A stretch of 64,000 bases of DNA from Mycobacterium sp. (GTDB taxonomy: Bacteria; Actinomycetota; Actinomycetes; Mycobacteriales; Mycobacteriaceae): NCBI RefSeq assembly GCF_002863225.1, contig NZ_PKEK01000022.1, forward strand, positions 59,025 through 123,024, in the 5' to 3' direction. The stretch's first letter is position 1, and each line of letters opens with the position of its first letter. This document shows positions 53,479-63,878 of the stretch, in pieces. The notes under the pieces were generated by a model. It searched no databases. It saw nothing but the letters and a program-made list of their open reading frames with translations, and was not told the origin of the DNA. The position numbers and the translations under genes were made by a program.

Positions 53479-55633
53479 GAAGCGGCGAAAGTTCACCGGT
53501 CCAAAACAACGCAAGCCTCTCCCGAGCTCTTGAACCCGCAACGTAGAGAACGCGTAGCAGCCGCTTCTCCTCCTCTTGCTTCTCCTCGCCATGCTTCTGC
53601 TGCACGAAGTACGGCGGAAATGACTTCGAGCCCAACCGGGCCATCGCTACTCCGCGGTACTCCAAGCCTTTCGCCCGGTGCATCGTCATCACACGCACTA
53701 CATCGCCGAGCTTCTCCTCCTTGGTGTTCTCATTCACCACCTCGGCGTCAACGCCCGCCGCTTCGAGCGACTCGCAGATCTCCCGCACGTCGTTCCGCTC
53801 GTACGTGAAAACTGCGATGTCAGAGCGTGAGTACCCATCCGCAATCCACTGCTCAATCTTCTCGACGATTCCTTCGTCCTCTTCCGATTTCGACTTGAAA
53901 CCAAGCGACTCCGGCTCTGGTCCGTTGAACACCGAGCGCGCACCGGCGAGTGTGTCCGACGACGTGTCGAGGTCGTCCGCGTCAGCGTCGGCGATTTGCA
54001 AACACCACCGGAGGATCTCTCGGCTGGTTCGATAATTCACCGTCAGTCGGCGGGCTCTCCCACGAGTCTCGATTCCGAAACGTGAAAGGGGCGCGGGCTT
54101 ACCGTAGATTCGTTGATGAGCATCACCGACGATGAAGAGATCATCGGTTCCGATGGGCACCAACGCACGCAATAGCTTCCAGTGAGCCGGATGCAAGTCT
54201 TGAGCTTCATCAATCACCGCGTGGAGATAGCCGAATTGATCTCGCAATCTGGGATCGGATTCGAGGGCGGCGGCAGCGCGCGAGGCCAACTCGGTGAAGG
54301 TGGTCTGGCCTTGCGCTCGCATCAAAAGTTGGAACTGCTCGATAGCGAGCCACACGTCGGCGCGTTGAGGGCGGGTCAGCCGCTGCGACCGACCACTACG
54401 CGTCACGCGCAGATACTCAGCCTCATCGGTGATTCCGTTGCCGAGCACCACCTGCGACCACTCGTCACTGAGGAATTTGGGGTCCCAATCGCTTTTGGCG
54501 GACTGGGCGGCGGTGCGCCAGAGCGGCTCCAGCTGTAAATCGGGCGTGACCTTCGACGAATTCACGAACTTCCTGCCAGCGTCAGTCGCTGCGACAACCG
54601 TTCGCGCTAGTGAGTCCAGGTTGACTACGTGAACGCGGGTCGTGACTGACGGGCCTGCCAGTTGAACCAGTTGACCTTCGATCGTCTGCGCAAGATTCCG
54701 GGTAAAAGTGGTGAACAAGATTTTTACTTCTGGGTCGGCACCTGTTTCGTCGAGGCGCCGACCGAGGAACCGGGCTCGGTGAATGGCGGTCACGGTCTTG
54801 CCGGTCCCTGCGCCTCCGGTGACCCGGAAAGGCCCGTTCCAGCCCTCGTGCGTCGCAAGCTTGCGCTGCAAGGGATGTAGCCAGACCCGCCACTTCGCGA
54901 ACTCTCCCTCCAGGACGGCTCGCAGTTCCTCTTCGTTATCTCCATCAACAGCAGTAAAACTCAACCTGGAGAGGGGGCGCTTGAGTGCGGCCTCAAAATC
55001 GTCGACGTCAATCGGGCCCGGGTCTTCAACAACGAGATCGTTCCACACGTCCTGCGGATCCTTGCCGAATGCGAGATCTAGCACGGCATTTCCTTGAGAC
55101 GCCGGCAGCGCTTCGACGAGTTTCTGCAGTGCGTCTTCTGTGGTGATCTGCTTTAGCTCCGCAGCAACGTCGGTCGACACGCCAAATCGTTCGAGGTCGG
55201 CCTGGCTCACCGTAGCAGGCATCAATGGTTCGGAGCTAGCGCCGGCCTTAACACCTGCCCGCGCATGGTCCATTGCCTCGCCCAGGGCGATCGGATCGTA
55301 AAGCTCAGCGGCGCCTGTCTTGTCGTTAACCTGGAGTGTGAGCGTCTCGGCAAATTTGTAAGCGTCGTCGTGCTTCTTGACGGCCACCAGATACAGCCGA
55401 CCGTTGTCATCTTCTGAACCCGCATTGACGAGAACAGCTCGGTAGTTATCAGTCACCCGCGCGGTACGGACATGCTTGCTGGCGGCACCCTTCGGACGCT
55501 TGAAGTCCAGGCCGGTCGCGTCGGAGTCCTGCTGCAGCTTCATGATGAAGTTCAGGACTCGGCTCTTGATGCTCCCGTCGAGTTCGTCGTAGGAGTTCTG
55601 AAAGAGATCGTGGATCTCAACTTTCGTCTTCAC
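53465..55633 (-). CDS. UvrD/Rep-family helicase with RelE/ParE-like N-terminus
   Basis: This is a 722-residue SF1A helicase. Residues 1-95 resemble the RelE/ParE fold (FQNSYDELDGSIKSRVLNFI, KHVRTARVTDNYRAVLVNAG, VAVKKHDDAYKFAE). The helicase core has Walker A GGAGTGKTVTAIHR (about residue 275), motif II VIDEAQDLHPAHW (about 477), GDAHQRIYG, NYRTSREI, VMTMHRAKGLEYRGV and LYVAGSRARERL. It is the third gene of the operon and overlaps the large helicase by 4 nt. In this setting DNA unwinding for defence is likely. Whether the N-terminal domain cuts RNA or binds protein is unknown. Confidence 0.85.
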   Translation of the reverse strand: MKTKVEIHDLFQNSYDELDGSIKSRVLNFIMKLQQDSDATGLDFKRPKGAASKHVRTARVTDNYRAVLVNAGSEDDNGRLYLVAVKKHDDAYKFAETLTLQVNDKTGAAELYDPIALGEAMDHARAGVKAGASSEPLMPATVSQADLERFGVSTDVAAELKQITTEDALQKLVEALPASQGNAVLDLAFGKDPQDVWNDLVVEDPGPIDVDDFEAALKRPLSRLSFTAVDGDNEEELRAVLEGEFAKWRVWLHPLQRKLATHEGWNGPFRVTGGAGTGKTVTAIHRARFLGRRLDETGADPEVKILFTTFTRNLAQTIEGQLVQLAGPSVTTRVHVVNLDSLARTVVAATDAGRKFVNSSKVTPDLQLEPLWRTAAQSAKSDWDPKFLSDEWSQVVLGNGITDEAEYLRVTRSGRSQRLTRPQRADVWLAIEQFQLLMRAQGQTTFTELASRAAAALESDPRLRDQFGYLHAVIDEAQDLHPAHWKLLRALVPIGTDDLFIVGDAHQRIYGKPAPLSRFGIETRGRARRLTVNYRTSREILRWCLQIADADADDLDTSSDTLAGARSVFNGPEPESLGFKSKSEEDEGIVEKIEQWIADGYSRSDIAVFTYERNDVREICESLEAAGVDAEVVNENTKEEKLGDVVRVMTMHRAKGLEYRGVAMARLGSKSFPPYFVQQKHGEEKQEEEKRLLRVLYVAGSRARERLALFWTGELSPLLNRT

Positions 55634-58600
55634 TTGCTCGCTCCAATCTGCTCGTTCAGAATCTCTGCGATTGAATCGACATCAAAATCCTGCGGTGCAT
55701 TTACAACCTTCCAGCCTTCGGCGGCCAGCCACGCTTCTCGGTCGGGTTCGTTGTCGACCACCACGGCCACTTTCACGGCAGGCCAAGCAAGTTCGACCTG
55801 CCAGACCGAACTTTCCGGCCCTACTTCAATGCCCGGCTCGGGCACTGCAGCGCCACGTCGGGCGAGTAGAGCGACCAGCGAAGCGAGGCTCGTATCTGAG
55901 TACTGGAGAACTTCATTCCACTCTTCCGGAATAGCGAATCCAACATCGGTTGTGACGGTTCCCGTCACGCTCAACGGAACATGAACTCCCGCAAAGGCAT
56001 CGGCTGACTTTCTGGTCCATATCTCAGCCATGCGCAGAGGCATTGATTCGCCGTGCCGTGGGACCGTGAGGAATTGAAGTATGTTCGACCAGCGGAGCCA
56101 ATCACGCCATTGCTCAGCATGTTTCGGCCCTCCAACTTCCGTGTCACGATCGTCCAGCACGGCCAGCACACCGGTGGTCGGTTCGAATTCGACTGGATCG
56201 GCACAGATGAAGAGTGGAAATCCGCTTCGCCCCACGCGGGGGACGACGACTAGTGCGCCATTCGGCTCGGATTCTGGCACTGCGCCGGCGAGGCTTTCCT
56301 GAAGTACCGTGGTCAGGCTCGCTGCATTGGTGAGGATCGGCGACTCGACACCGTGCTTCCCGGGCGGGCTGACCAATCCATGGACCGTTGCCAATGCTCC
56401 GCTTGACCACAGGTCTGACCCCGGGTCGGACAGATACTCGATGAGCATGTCAATCGGGTTCAGCCACAACGTCTTCAAGCGAACATCCTGAATGGCGTCA
56501 CTCGCTGTATTTTGTACCTGCTGATGAACGAGATCAGGTACGGCCGCCTTGGTCTTATCCGAGGCGAACGCCTGAACGTCATTCCACGTGATAGACCAGA
56601 CCCGCTTTCCGTCGTGTCGCAATGCGTCGCGCTTCACCGCATCATCGTGGGTGATGTTGTTTTCCGGGCTGGCATGAAACTTCTGCCCGTCCAAATAGAT
56701 TGCGACGTCGAGATCTTGCGCGTCGCTGCGCGTGAGCAAGAAGTCGGGCTCCGTCCAGACCGATGCTTTGACCTGAACTAACGGCCGCATTCGCCAGCGT
56801 CGGATCTCGCCATCCGGGCCGACGAGCCGCAGGTCGACCTCCTCACCCGTCGATCCGTTTGACGTCTCAACGGAACACCCTGGCCGGCTTACGACATGCT
56901 CCTTGAGCGCTTCCCGGAACTGCATTTCGAGTTCGCTCAGCTGGACTGGCGCGATGTCGATACCGGTCACCGTCGCGATCTCTTCGACGTCCCAGTCGTT
57001 GAGCAACTTGTCCAGCAATTTTAATGCCGATTCTCGCGACGCGAAGGGCATCTCCCGTGCCGACAGCACGCCGTAGAGGCATCGGTGGCAGGCCGCTGTT
57101 GCCTCTGTGCGGCAAGGGCATTCGCGTAGTGCAGTGCGAGCGAGCTCGAGGATCGCCTTCATGCGATCCGGTTCACCGAAGCGGTCCAGGTAGCCAGTGC
57201 CACCGGGAACGGTGTCGTGCAACACGAGGAAGCGTCGCGTCGCAGACCCGTCGCCCATGCTCGACGCGAGGACGTTGAGGTGTTGTGGATCGCCACCGAA
57301 ATCACGTCGGAGACCGAGCAGCAGAGCGCCCTTGAAGGACGCCTGTGTCGTCTCGTAGTGAAGCATGGACACGGGCAGCAAGAGTCGTACAGCCTGGGTG
57401 CGGAGCTCATGGGAGAGAAGGAGGTTTTCCCATTGCTCGGGCGCGCCACGGCGGGTGGCGCAGAAGCCGCGGTGCCGGACCTCGTCGGTGTCGGTGGCGC
57501 GCCGCGCGACGACGCCGCAGAGCGCGCACGTAGTGAAGCCGTTGGCAGCCACAGTCTCCCCGGCGATGTCGATCTGATTGCCCAGCGCGTCACCGAGCCC
57601 GAGGTTGAGCGTTCGGATGTTTGCCGACCGGGCGTACTCGGCGCCGAAGACTCGGTCCTTCAACCGCCAGGCCTTCGTGATGTCAGTCGGCGCGACGTCG
57701 ACTCCACTTACCGTGCTGAAGAATGTGCGTGTTCTGTCGTCGGACTCGTCGTCGATCAATACGTCGTCCAGCCGGTGGACCGCCGATACCTTCTGGAGAG
57801 CGAGAACCTTGTGGATCGCACCGGAATCGGTGACTGCGGGATTGTGGCATCTCGGGCACGACGGCAAGTTCGCCGTCACGTCCGTACTTCCCCAACCGCA
57901 CGATGGGCACAGTCTCGTCCGCCGCCATAGTGGTTGGGATGCCGGCCCAACGTCGACTGCGTCGATCTCAACTCGTTTGCCGCCCGCATAAAAGAAGGCG
58001 CCTGGTGCGAGTTCGGTGAGAGCGACGCTGCTGCTGCGTTGGTACGTCAAGTCGAGTGCCTGTGGTTCGGGTGACTTGCCTTCGTTGGCAATCCACCACA
58101 GGTGGACGTCGAGGGTCGTCGAATCGTCGAGCAGGTTGTAGTTCGGCAGCAGTCCGACCCCGCTGAGCCCGGTCAGGGTTTCTTGCTTTCCGCGCTCATA
58201 CAGTTGGTCGGCCAGGGCCTTGGACTCACCGACGCATCGCTTGCGGTCTTCGATCTGCTTGTCGTCGAGGTGCCCGTGTTTGTCCAGTTCTGCGATGACC
58301 TTCGCGAGTTCGCCAAGCCGGCCGCGTATTTCGTCGCCTTCGGTCTGCCATTTGAGTGCAGCACGTGCAGCGTCGTCGCGCAGTCCTTCGGACGCGTACG
58401 TGCGCACGTTGTGCTGCGCGTCGGCGCCCAGCTGGACATCGAACAAGTCGAGGAAGCTGGATGCCAAGCTTTCGGCATCCGCGGTAACGGCGTCAACGAG
58501 CGAACGTAACCAGTTGCCATCGTCCATGCCGTGGTCGAGGGCAGCGTCGAGCTTGGCGGGCATCGGCTGAGCGGTGGTGACCGTTCCGGCGGCGAGTCGA

Positions 58601-61600
58601 TCGAGGCAGAACGCGAAGTACTGCCGATGAAGAAGTTCGGTCGCGTTTAGGTAGGCGCCGGGCGGCACCACTTCGCCAGCAATCAGATGCGTCGGTTGCG
58701 CGAAATAGTAGAGGTCCCGCGGGCTGCTGGATACCGCCGCGAGGATGAAGGCGTTGCCTGTACTACGCCCTGCTCGGCCGATCCGCTGCAGATAGTTTGC
58801 GGTTGAGCGCGGCAGGGATGCTAGTGCGACCGTACTGAGTTCGCCGATGTCGATGCCCAACTCCAGAGTGGGCGTGCAGGCGAGGACGTTGGGATCAACG
58901 GGCGAACGACTCGACTTGAATCTGGCCTCGATCTCCTCGCGCTCTTCCCGGTCGAGGAGGCCCGTGTGTTCGTGGCTCACGATGCGTCGGATCCGATGGC
59001 TCTGATACATCGTGCGATAGAAGTTGGTCGGATCAAGATCCACTCCTGCGAGATGACCCGTGCACCTCATTCTTGGACACACCGCGCCGTCCCAAAGGTC
59101 TGCACGGGAGACCGTCGCGGGCTGGACGTGATGACATACGGGGCATTGAAGCCGGACGATGCCGTTCGGGTCGAGGCTGATCTTGTCAGCGGTCAAACCG
59201 TATATTTTGGAGCCCTTTTCGCCGGTTCGTTGTTCGAGCGGCATACCCGTTCCTGCCAATAGCATTACCACGTCAACCAGTAGTGCTCTGGCTTCGGCGT
59301 TGTTGACCTGGAGACAACGCTTGGTCCAGTCGGTCAGCCAGGACTCCCCTCGCGGACTCAACGACTGGAAGTCCGACTTACCCACCACGCCGGTCGTGAA
59401 GAACGACGGTGCCGGACGGCCCCAGGGAAACTGCGGCATACCTTCGGCCGCTCGGCCCCAGATCGACCAGCGATTGCCTTCTTCACGAATGTACGTCCGC
59501 AGCCAGTTGTGATGGATCCCGCCGTTGACTCGCAGGTGCTCGAGAACGCCGAAAATCCATGTGGGGTAGTCGATCACGTCAAGCGCCGACTCCAGACTCA
59601 GCTGCGGCATGATTTGATGCGCTTCTCGCACATGCTGCACGACGACATCCAGGTCGACGTCTACATCGACGGCGACGGCACCGGTCAATTCGAGCGTGCG
59701 CCCTATCCGTGAGTTGAGACCAACTTCGAGTTGGGCTTGGAACGCGATGCGGCTGTTCAGGATGCTTCGCAGCTGTCCGTCGTAGTCATCCGCCAACCAC
59801 TCCCCGTCGAGGCCCAACCGTCGTGCGAAGTCGGGTGGCGTTATCGGGTAAATGTCACGGACCGGTGTATCTGCGAGAAGCCGGCGCGCGGTCTCGGATA
59901 ACGTCGTGCGTTCACCGCGGGTTGCGCCGAGCAGTTTCGATCGGAAGTTGAACTGGAAGGCTCTGCCCTCGATGAAGGCGGCGCGGTGAGCGGCATCTTG
60001 GACTGAGTCGGTGAAGACCAGAGTCTTCTTCTCCGATTCGGCCAATAGCGTCGACCCGAATTCGCTTGTGAGACCGACGCTCACCAGTGTGGCGAGGCTT
60101 GATCCCATGAAGCGGATGGCGTTTCGGGCACCACACGACGGGCAGACCTGATCTGCTGCCTGATCATCGTCGGGTGTCACATGAACCGGTACAGCCGAAT
60201 TGCTGGCAGTCGCGCCCAACTCGAGCGTCTCGGCATCGAGGTACTTGACATTCGCCTCGCCGGCGCTGGCAAGCAGAAGAGCTCTGGTCTTGGATCGAGA
60301 GGAAAGCCGTGCGCTATTCCGCCACACAGCGACTGACTCACCCGCCAATGACTCGCCGAGCTCCGTCGTGTTGGCGACCCACCCCGAACGACTGCACACC
60401 CTGCAGTGGGCCGCAGGCAGATAAATGCTGATATCCGCGGGGCCGTCATGCCACCATGCAAACTCCGGCACCGCATTTACCTTGCGGATCATCCGAGTCA
60501 GTTCTCGAACCCACAACTGAACCTGAACGCTGATCATCGGTCTTAGGTTGCCGTGGCCGTCGTCGACTCTGGCGACGGAAAGCAACGCGAGGAACTTCAG
60601 CAGTGCTAACTGCACCGCACCCGGGTGCGTTGAGTTGTGCATGCCCCAGGGGAGAACGCCGGCTTGGGCGATCTGGACGACGGCCTCAGCCGGCGTAAGC
60701 GGTCGATCCTTCAGGGCGTCGATGACGACGCGTGTGAGGAAGTGCGTCCGGAGAACCTCGCCGATGGCCACGGGGTCGCGGTAGTCGATGACAACGTCAG
60801 AATCGGAATCCGCATGTGGTTCCAGAACAGCCCGCGCCAAAGATTCCCAAGACCCCGGCACTGACGCATCCGGCACGGCAGCGCGGACAATGCTATCGAC
60901 CGAAGGAATCTCCAACTCGTAGTCGACCTCAGGAACGACCTCGCCAGCAGACAGCGCCGTCTCGACGATCAACGAATCCCGGTCGAACACGCTCCCAAAG
61001 ATGGTTTCGGCAAACCGGCGTAGCTCCTCCGAGCGGGTGCCCCCGCCCAGCGTCGCAGATGTAGCCACTGGCGTGATACGGCCAAGGGGCCGACCAACCT
61101 CGGCAACTTGTAGGCGCGCGCCAAGCCGGCGGACGAGCATCGCAACGTCGGTGCCCTGAGCGCCGTCATATGTGTGAAACTCATCGAGGACCAGGTATTG
61201 CATTGTCGCAGTAGCGTTATCCCACAGCGAGTTGTCACCCTGACGAAGCAGCAAGAGGTCAAGCATCTTGTAGTTCGTCAGTAGGATGTCCGGCGGGCTC
61301 TGTCGCAACGTCTCGCGGTGGTCGACTAGCTGATGCTTGTTGACGACCTTGCGCTTGCCGTCGCCACCGATGTAGACACCGGCAGTTACGCCTTCCAACG
61401 CCGGATCGTCGTGCAGGTAGCCAGCAAGGCGGCGTGCTTGATCCGTCACCAACGCGTTCATCGGATAGAGAATGATCGCCTTGATGCCACGTTCACCACG
61501 CGCTGCCGCGCGCCGCGCGTGGTCAAGCAAAGGAACCAAAAATGACTCCGTCTTGCCCGAGCCAGTCCCGGTTGTGACGATAGTTGGTTTGGCGGCCCGG

Positions 61601-61884
61601 TCGAGCGTAGACAGCCGGCCAAATGCATCAGCTTGATGTTGAAACGGCCTAAATCCCCGCGGCATCCACTGCAACGGCGAAGTCCACGTGTTGTCCACCG
61701 GCTTGTACGGCGTGCGAACTTTCAGGTACGGACCACGAAACACCCCAGAGGCTGGGTCGCGAAGAAATTCCTCCAGTGCACCGCGCGCGGCTTCGTCTGC
61801 CAACGCAAACGTAGTCGACAAATACTCAACGATCGAATCGCGAGTCTCCACTGCGAGAAGCGATGGAAAGGTTGCATCACTCAT
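55630..61884 (-). CDS. DruE-like giant DEAD/DUF1998 helicase with Vsr-like nuclease region
   Basis: This is a 2084-residue SF2 helicase. Walker A TTGTGSGKTES lies at about 104-114, YPMNALVTDQARR near 140, DEFH in LVLDEFHTYDGAQGTD near 233, and SAT near 275. CTPTLELGIDIGELSTVALA and RIGRAGRS lie near 1010-1040. Several Cys pairs suggest zinc ribbons (near 494, 578, 915-940, 1340). DUF1998 covers about 1480-1640, with HDTVPGGTGYLDRF and CPCRTEATAACHRCLYG. Near 1700-1760, EPDFLLTRSDAQDLDVAIYL, GQKFHAS and GKRVWSITWNDV fit a Vsr-like PD-(D/E)XK nuclease. The size and DEAD plus DUF1998 layout match Druantia DruE; DrmA/DrmB of DISARM are relatives. It overlaps both neighbours by 4 nt. Confidence 0.85.
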   Translation of the reverse strand: MSDATFPSLLAVETRDSIVEYLSTTFALADEAARGALEEFLRDPASGVFRGPYLKVRTPYKPVDNTWTSPLQWMPRGFRPFQHQADAFGRLSTLDRAAKPTIVTTGTGSGKTESFLVPLLDHARRAAARGERGIKAIILYPMNALVTDQARRLAGYLHDDPALEGVTAGVYIGGDGKRKVVNKHQLVDHRETLRQSPPDILLTNYKMLDLLLLRQGDNSLWDNATATMQYLVLDEFHTYDGAQGTDVAMLVRRLGARLQVAEVGRPLGRITPVATSATLGGGTRSEELRRFAETIFGSVFDRDSLIVETALSAGEVVPEVDYELEIPSVDSIVRAAVPDASVPGSWESLARAVLEPHADSDSDVVIDYRDPVAIGEVLRTHFLTRVVIDALKDRPLTPAEAVVQIAQAGVLPWGMHNSTHPGAVQLALLKFLALLSVARVDDGHGNLRPMISVQVQLWVRELTRMIRKVNAVPEFAWWHDGPADISIYLPAAHCRVCSRSGWVANTTELGESLAGESVAVWRNSARLSSRSKTRALLLASAGEANVKYLDAETLELGATASNSAVPVHVTPDDDQAADQVCPSCGARNAIRFMGSSLATLVSVGLTSEFGSTLLAESEKKTLVFTDSVQDAAHRAAFIEGRAFQFNFRSKLLGATRGERTTLSETARRLLADTPVRDIYPITPPDFARRLGLDGEWLADDYDGQLRSILNSRIAFQAQLEVGLNSRIGRTLELTGAVAVDVDVDLDVVVQHVREAHQIMPQLSLESALDVIDYPTWIFGVLEHLRVNGGIHHNWLRTYIREEGNRWSIWGRAAEGMPQFPWGRPAPSFFTTGVVGKSDFQSLSPRGESWLTDWTKRCLQVNNAEARALLVDVVMLLAGTGMPLEQRTGEKGSKIYGLTADKISLDPNGIVRLQCPVCHHVQPATVSRADLWDGAVCPRMRCTGHLAGVDLDPTNFYRTMYQSHRIRRIVSHEHTGLLDREEREEIEARFKSSRSPVDPNVLACTPTLELGIDIGELSTVALASLPRSTANYLQRIGRAGRSTGNAFILAAVSSSPRDLYYFAQPTHLIAGEVVPPGAYLNATELLHRQYFAFCLDRLAAGTVTTAQPMPAKLDAALDHGMDDGNWLRSLVDAVTADAESLASSFLDLFDVQLGADAQHNVRTYASEGLRDDAARAALKWQTEGDEIRGRLGELAKVIAELDKHGHLDDKQIEDRKRCVGESKALADQLYERGKQETLTGLSGVGLLPNYNLLDDSTTLDVHLWWIANEGKSPEPQALDLTYQRSSSVALTELAPGAFFYAGGKRVEIDAVDVGPASQPLWRRTRLCPSCGWGSTDVTANLPSCPRCHNPAVTDSGAIHKVLALQKVSAVHRLDDVLIDDESDDRTRTFFSTVSGVDVAPTDITKAWRLKDRVFGAEYARSANIRTLNLGLGDALGNQIDIAGETVAANGFTTCALCGVVARRATDTDEVRHRGFCATRRGAPEQWENLLLSHELRTQAVRLLLPVSMLHYETTQASFKGALLLGLRRDFGGDPQHLNVLASSMGDGSATRRFLVLHDTVPGGTGYLDRFGEPDRMKAILELARTALRECPCRTEATAACHRCLYGVLSAREMPFASRESALKLLDKLLNDWDVEEIATVTGIDIAPVQLSELEMQFREALKEHVVSRPGCSVETSNGSTGEEVDLRLVGPDGEIRRWRMRPLVQVKASVWTEPDFLLTRSDAQDLDVAIYLDGQKFHASPENNITHDDAVKRDALRHDGKRVWSITWNDVQAFASDKTKAAVPDLVHQQVQNTASDAIQDVRLKTLWLNPIDMLIEYLSDPGSDLWSSGALATVHGLVSPPGKHGVESPILTNAASLTTVLQESLAGAVPESEPNGALVVVPRVGRSGFPLFICADPVEFEPTTGVLAVLDDRDTEVGGPKHAEQWRDWLRWSNILQFLTVPRHGESMPLRMAEIWTRKSADAFAGVHVPLSVTGTVTTDVGFAIPEEWNEVLQYSDTSLASLVALLARRGAAVPEPGIEVGPESSVWQVELAWPAVKVAVVVDNEPDREAWLAAEGWKVVNAPQDFDVDSIAEILNEQIGASK

Positions 61885-63878
61885 GTCAAGTCAAGCCTCT
61901 GCTTGAAAGTTGCGTATGCAGAACACATCTCTGCTTCACGATCAGGCTTGTAGAACCAAGGCTCATTGTGCGATTCGTCTGGAGGGAACGATGTGTAGCG
62001 ATCCAACAAGTCGCCGTGGTCTTCATCGCGAAAAAGCGCCTGCAGAAGCTTGTAGTCATCCTTCTGTTGACGTACGCCCTGTGCGTGATGTTCGTACGCG
62101 ATCTTTTGCCCAGTTGAGTCGAAGTACATTTCGTGTTCATATTTGCGGAGAACCGGGAACTGCGCGCGAAACATAAGAGCCAATTGCTCAGACGAAAGCC
62201 CCAACATTATTGCCGCGAGAGCATCGATCTCGACTAAGGCAGCACGGCGTTCGAATTCGCTGCGCAAAGGCGTATCGGCAGTCCATTCGTACCCTACGGA
62301 ACTCAGATTTCTCGACTGGATTGAGAACGAAGTGGTCCACGAGTCAGAGTAGAACGCTTCTGAAAACAATGCCGACCACAGCGGCGCATAGTCGCTAGTG
62401 ACACAGTTGAGCCGCAATATTCGCAAGAGAAGTAAGGGTGCACAGGGATGCTCGAATGGCGTCGGAAATCTTTCAATCATCTCAGTGTTGACCTTGCTCG
62501 CACCGCTAACCTTGACCAGGTAGTCGAGTGGAAGTGATACCCAAAGGCCCGCGACAAGAGCAGTGCGCCGAAGGCTGGTCGGTGCCATGACGTTGTTAAT
62601 GTGAGCAGCCTTCTCGGCGCTATCTTGAATGGCCAGGGTGTAAACGGTATTCACGTGTGCGGCACCTGGCGGCACAATTGCGGCATGCAGCGAGCGCTCG
62701 CTCCCCGGCTGAGTCATATGCCGCCAAGCAACTCGCCAGTAATCAGTGGCCGGCCGATTATCCCACTGCGGAATGTGAGAATTATAGCGATTCTTATCGC
62801 AAGCTCTGTGATAGTTCGTCTGAGGGATGACAGAATCTAGGGCGCAGGTGAGGTCAATTTTTGACCAGTCCTTATTCGATTTGCACGGATTATTTGGCTC
62901 ACGAATCAGTGGATTCCCTGCGGTGAAATTAGGACCCTGCAGTATTACTTCTGACCAAGAATTGGCATGCCCAGTTCGCCACTCAATGAATCCATCTTCG
63001 CGCGCGGTCTTCTCATTCCACAGGCTGGACCAGCGATAGCCTAGATCGACAAGCCGCAACGGTTGTTGCGCGAGTCGCGCAAGAATTTCGATGTGATCCC
63101 TCGTCAAAGGGCGCAGTAATCGCGCCTCACTTGCAGGTGTTCCTGGCGCGTCGAACAATTGCGCCCATTCCGACAACACATGACGATCAATTATCGCCAG
63201 CCTAGACGCGTGTGGACGTATATCCCAGCCGCCAGATGGATATTGAATTCCAGGAATATCACCTTGGCCATCGTGGTCTAACGAATCGTCCACCGTGGAA
63301 GGGTGTTGAATCGTGCACATATTCATAAATCTTATGTCGCCCGACTCTCCGTAGACCGACACTCCAAAGGTGACATTATTATCGATCTCAGCAAATAGTA
63401 GAAGGTTATTGCCAAACTGCCAGTGTCTTCTTAGGCGCCTGTATATCTCGGTACGAAACGCACTCGCGTTTGGATCGCTGAAATGACCTTCAGGGTGAAG
63501 AAGGGCGGCAATTCCTGCCGACTGCGAGTTACGCCATGCCCTCTCTATAAAATTCATATAGAGATTTGTTCGGATTCCAGCTAACACTGAATGTTCAACG
63601 CTTGAGCCCAAATGCGCAGCATTGCCTGCCCATATCGCCAGGTCGCCCAAGTATAGCGCAAGCCCGTCTCGCGAAGATAAAACTTTACTTCGATGGATTT
63701 TGAAGGCTTTATCCGCGATCTTCTCCTGCAAAAGGAAGTAAGGGTCGGTTTCCGCCAGCGCCGTCGACTCCCACCAGTCAGGCCTTACCCAGGGCGGATT
63801 CCCCACTTGCAAGTCAAACCCGCCGCGGTGAAAAACTCCCGCATAATCCAATTCCCAATGAAAGAAGCCTTGCACCGC
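61881..63878 (-). pseudogene. Eco57I/PglX-type DNA methyltransferase, 5' end lost to an IS
   Basis: The remaining 665 or so residues carry methyltransferase motif IV, FDLQVGNPPWVRPDW, preceded by FFHWELDYAGVF, the usual lead-in of Eco57I-like N6-adenine enzymes. A target-recognition-like region and a long C-terminal domain follow. The upstream part with the SAM motif I is absent. The frame crosses at about 63878 into sequence that looks like an IS21 end, so the GTG start further upstream is spurious. G+C is low (45% in 62761-62820 by hand count). The stop overlaps the large helicase start (ATGA). Confidence 0.7.
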
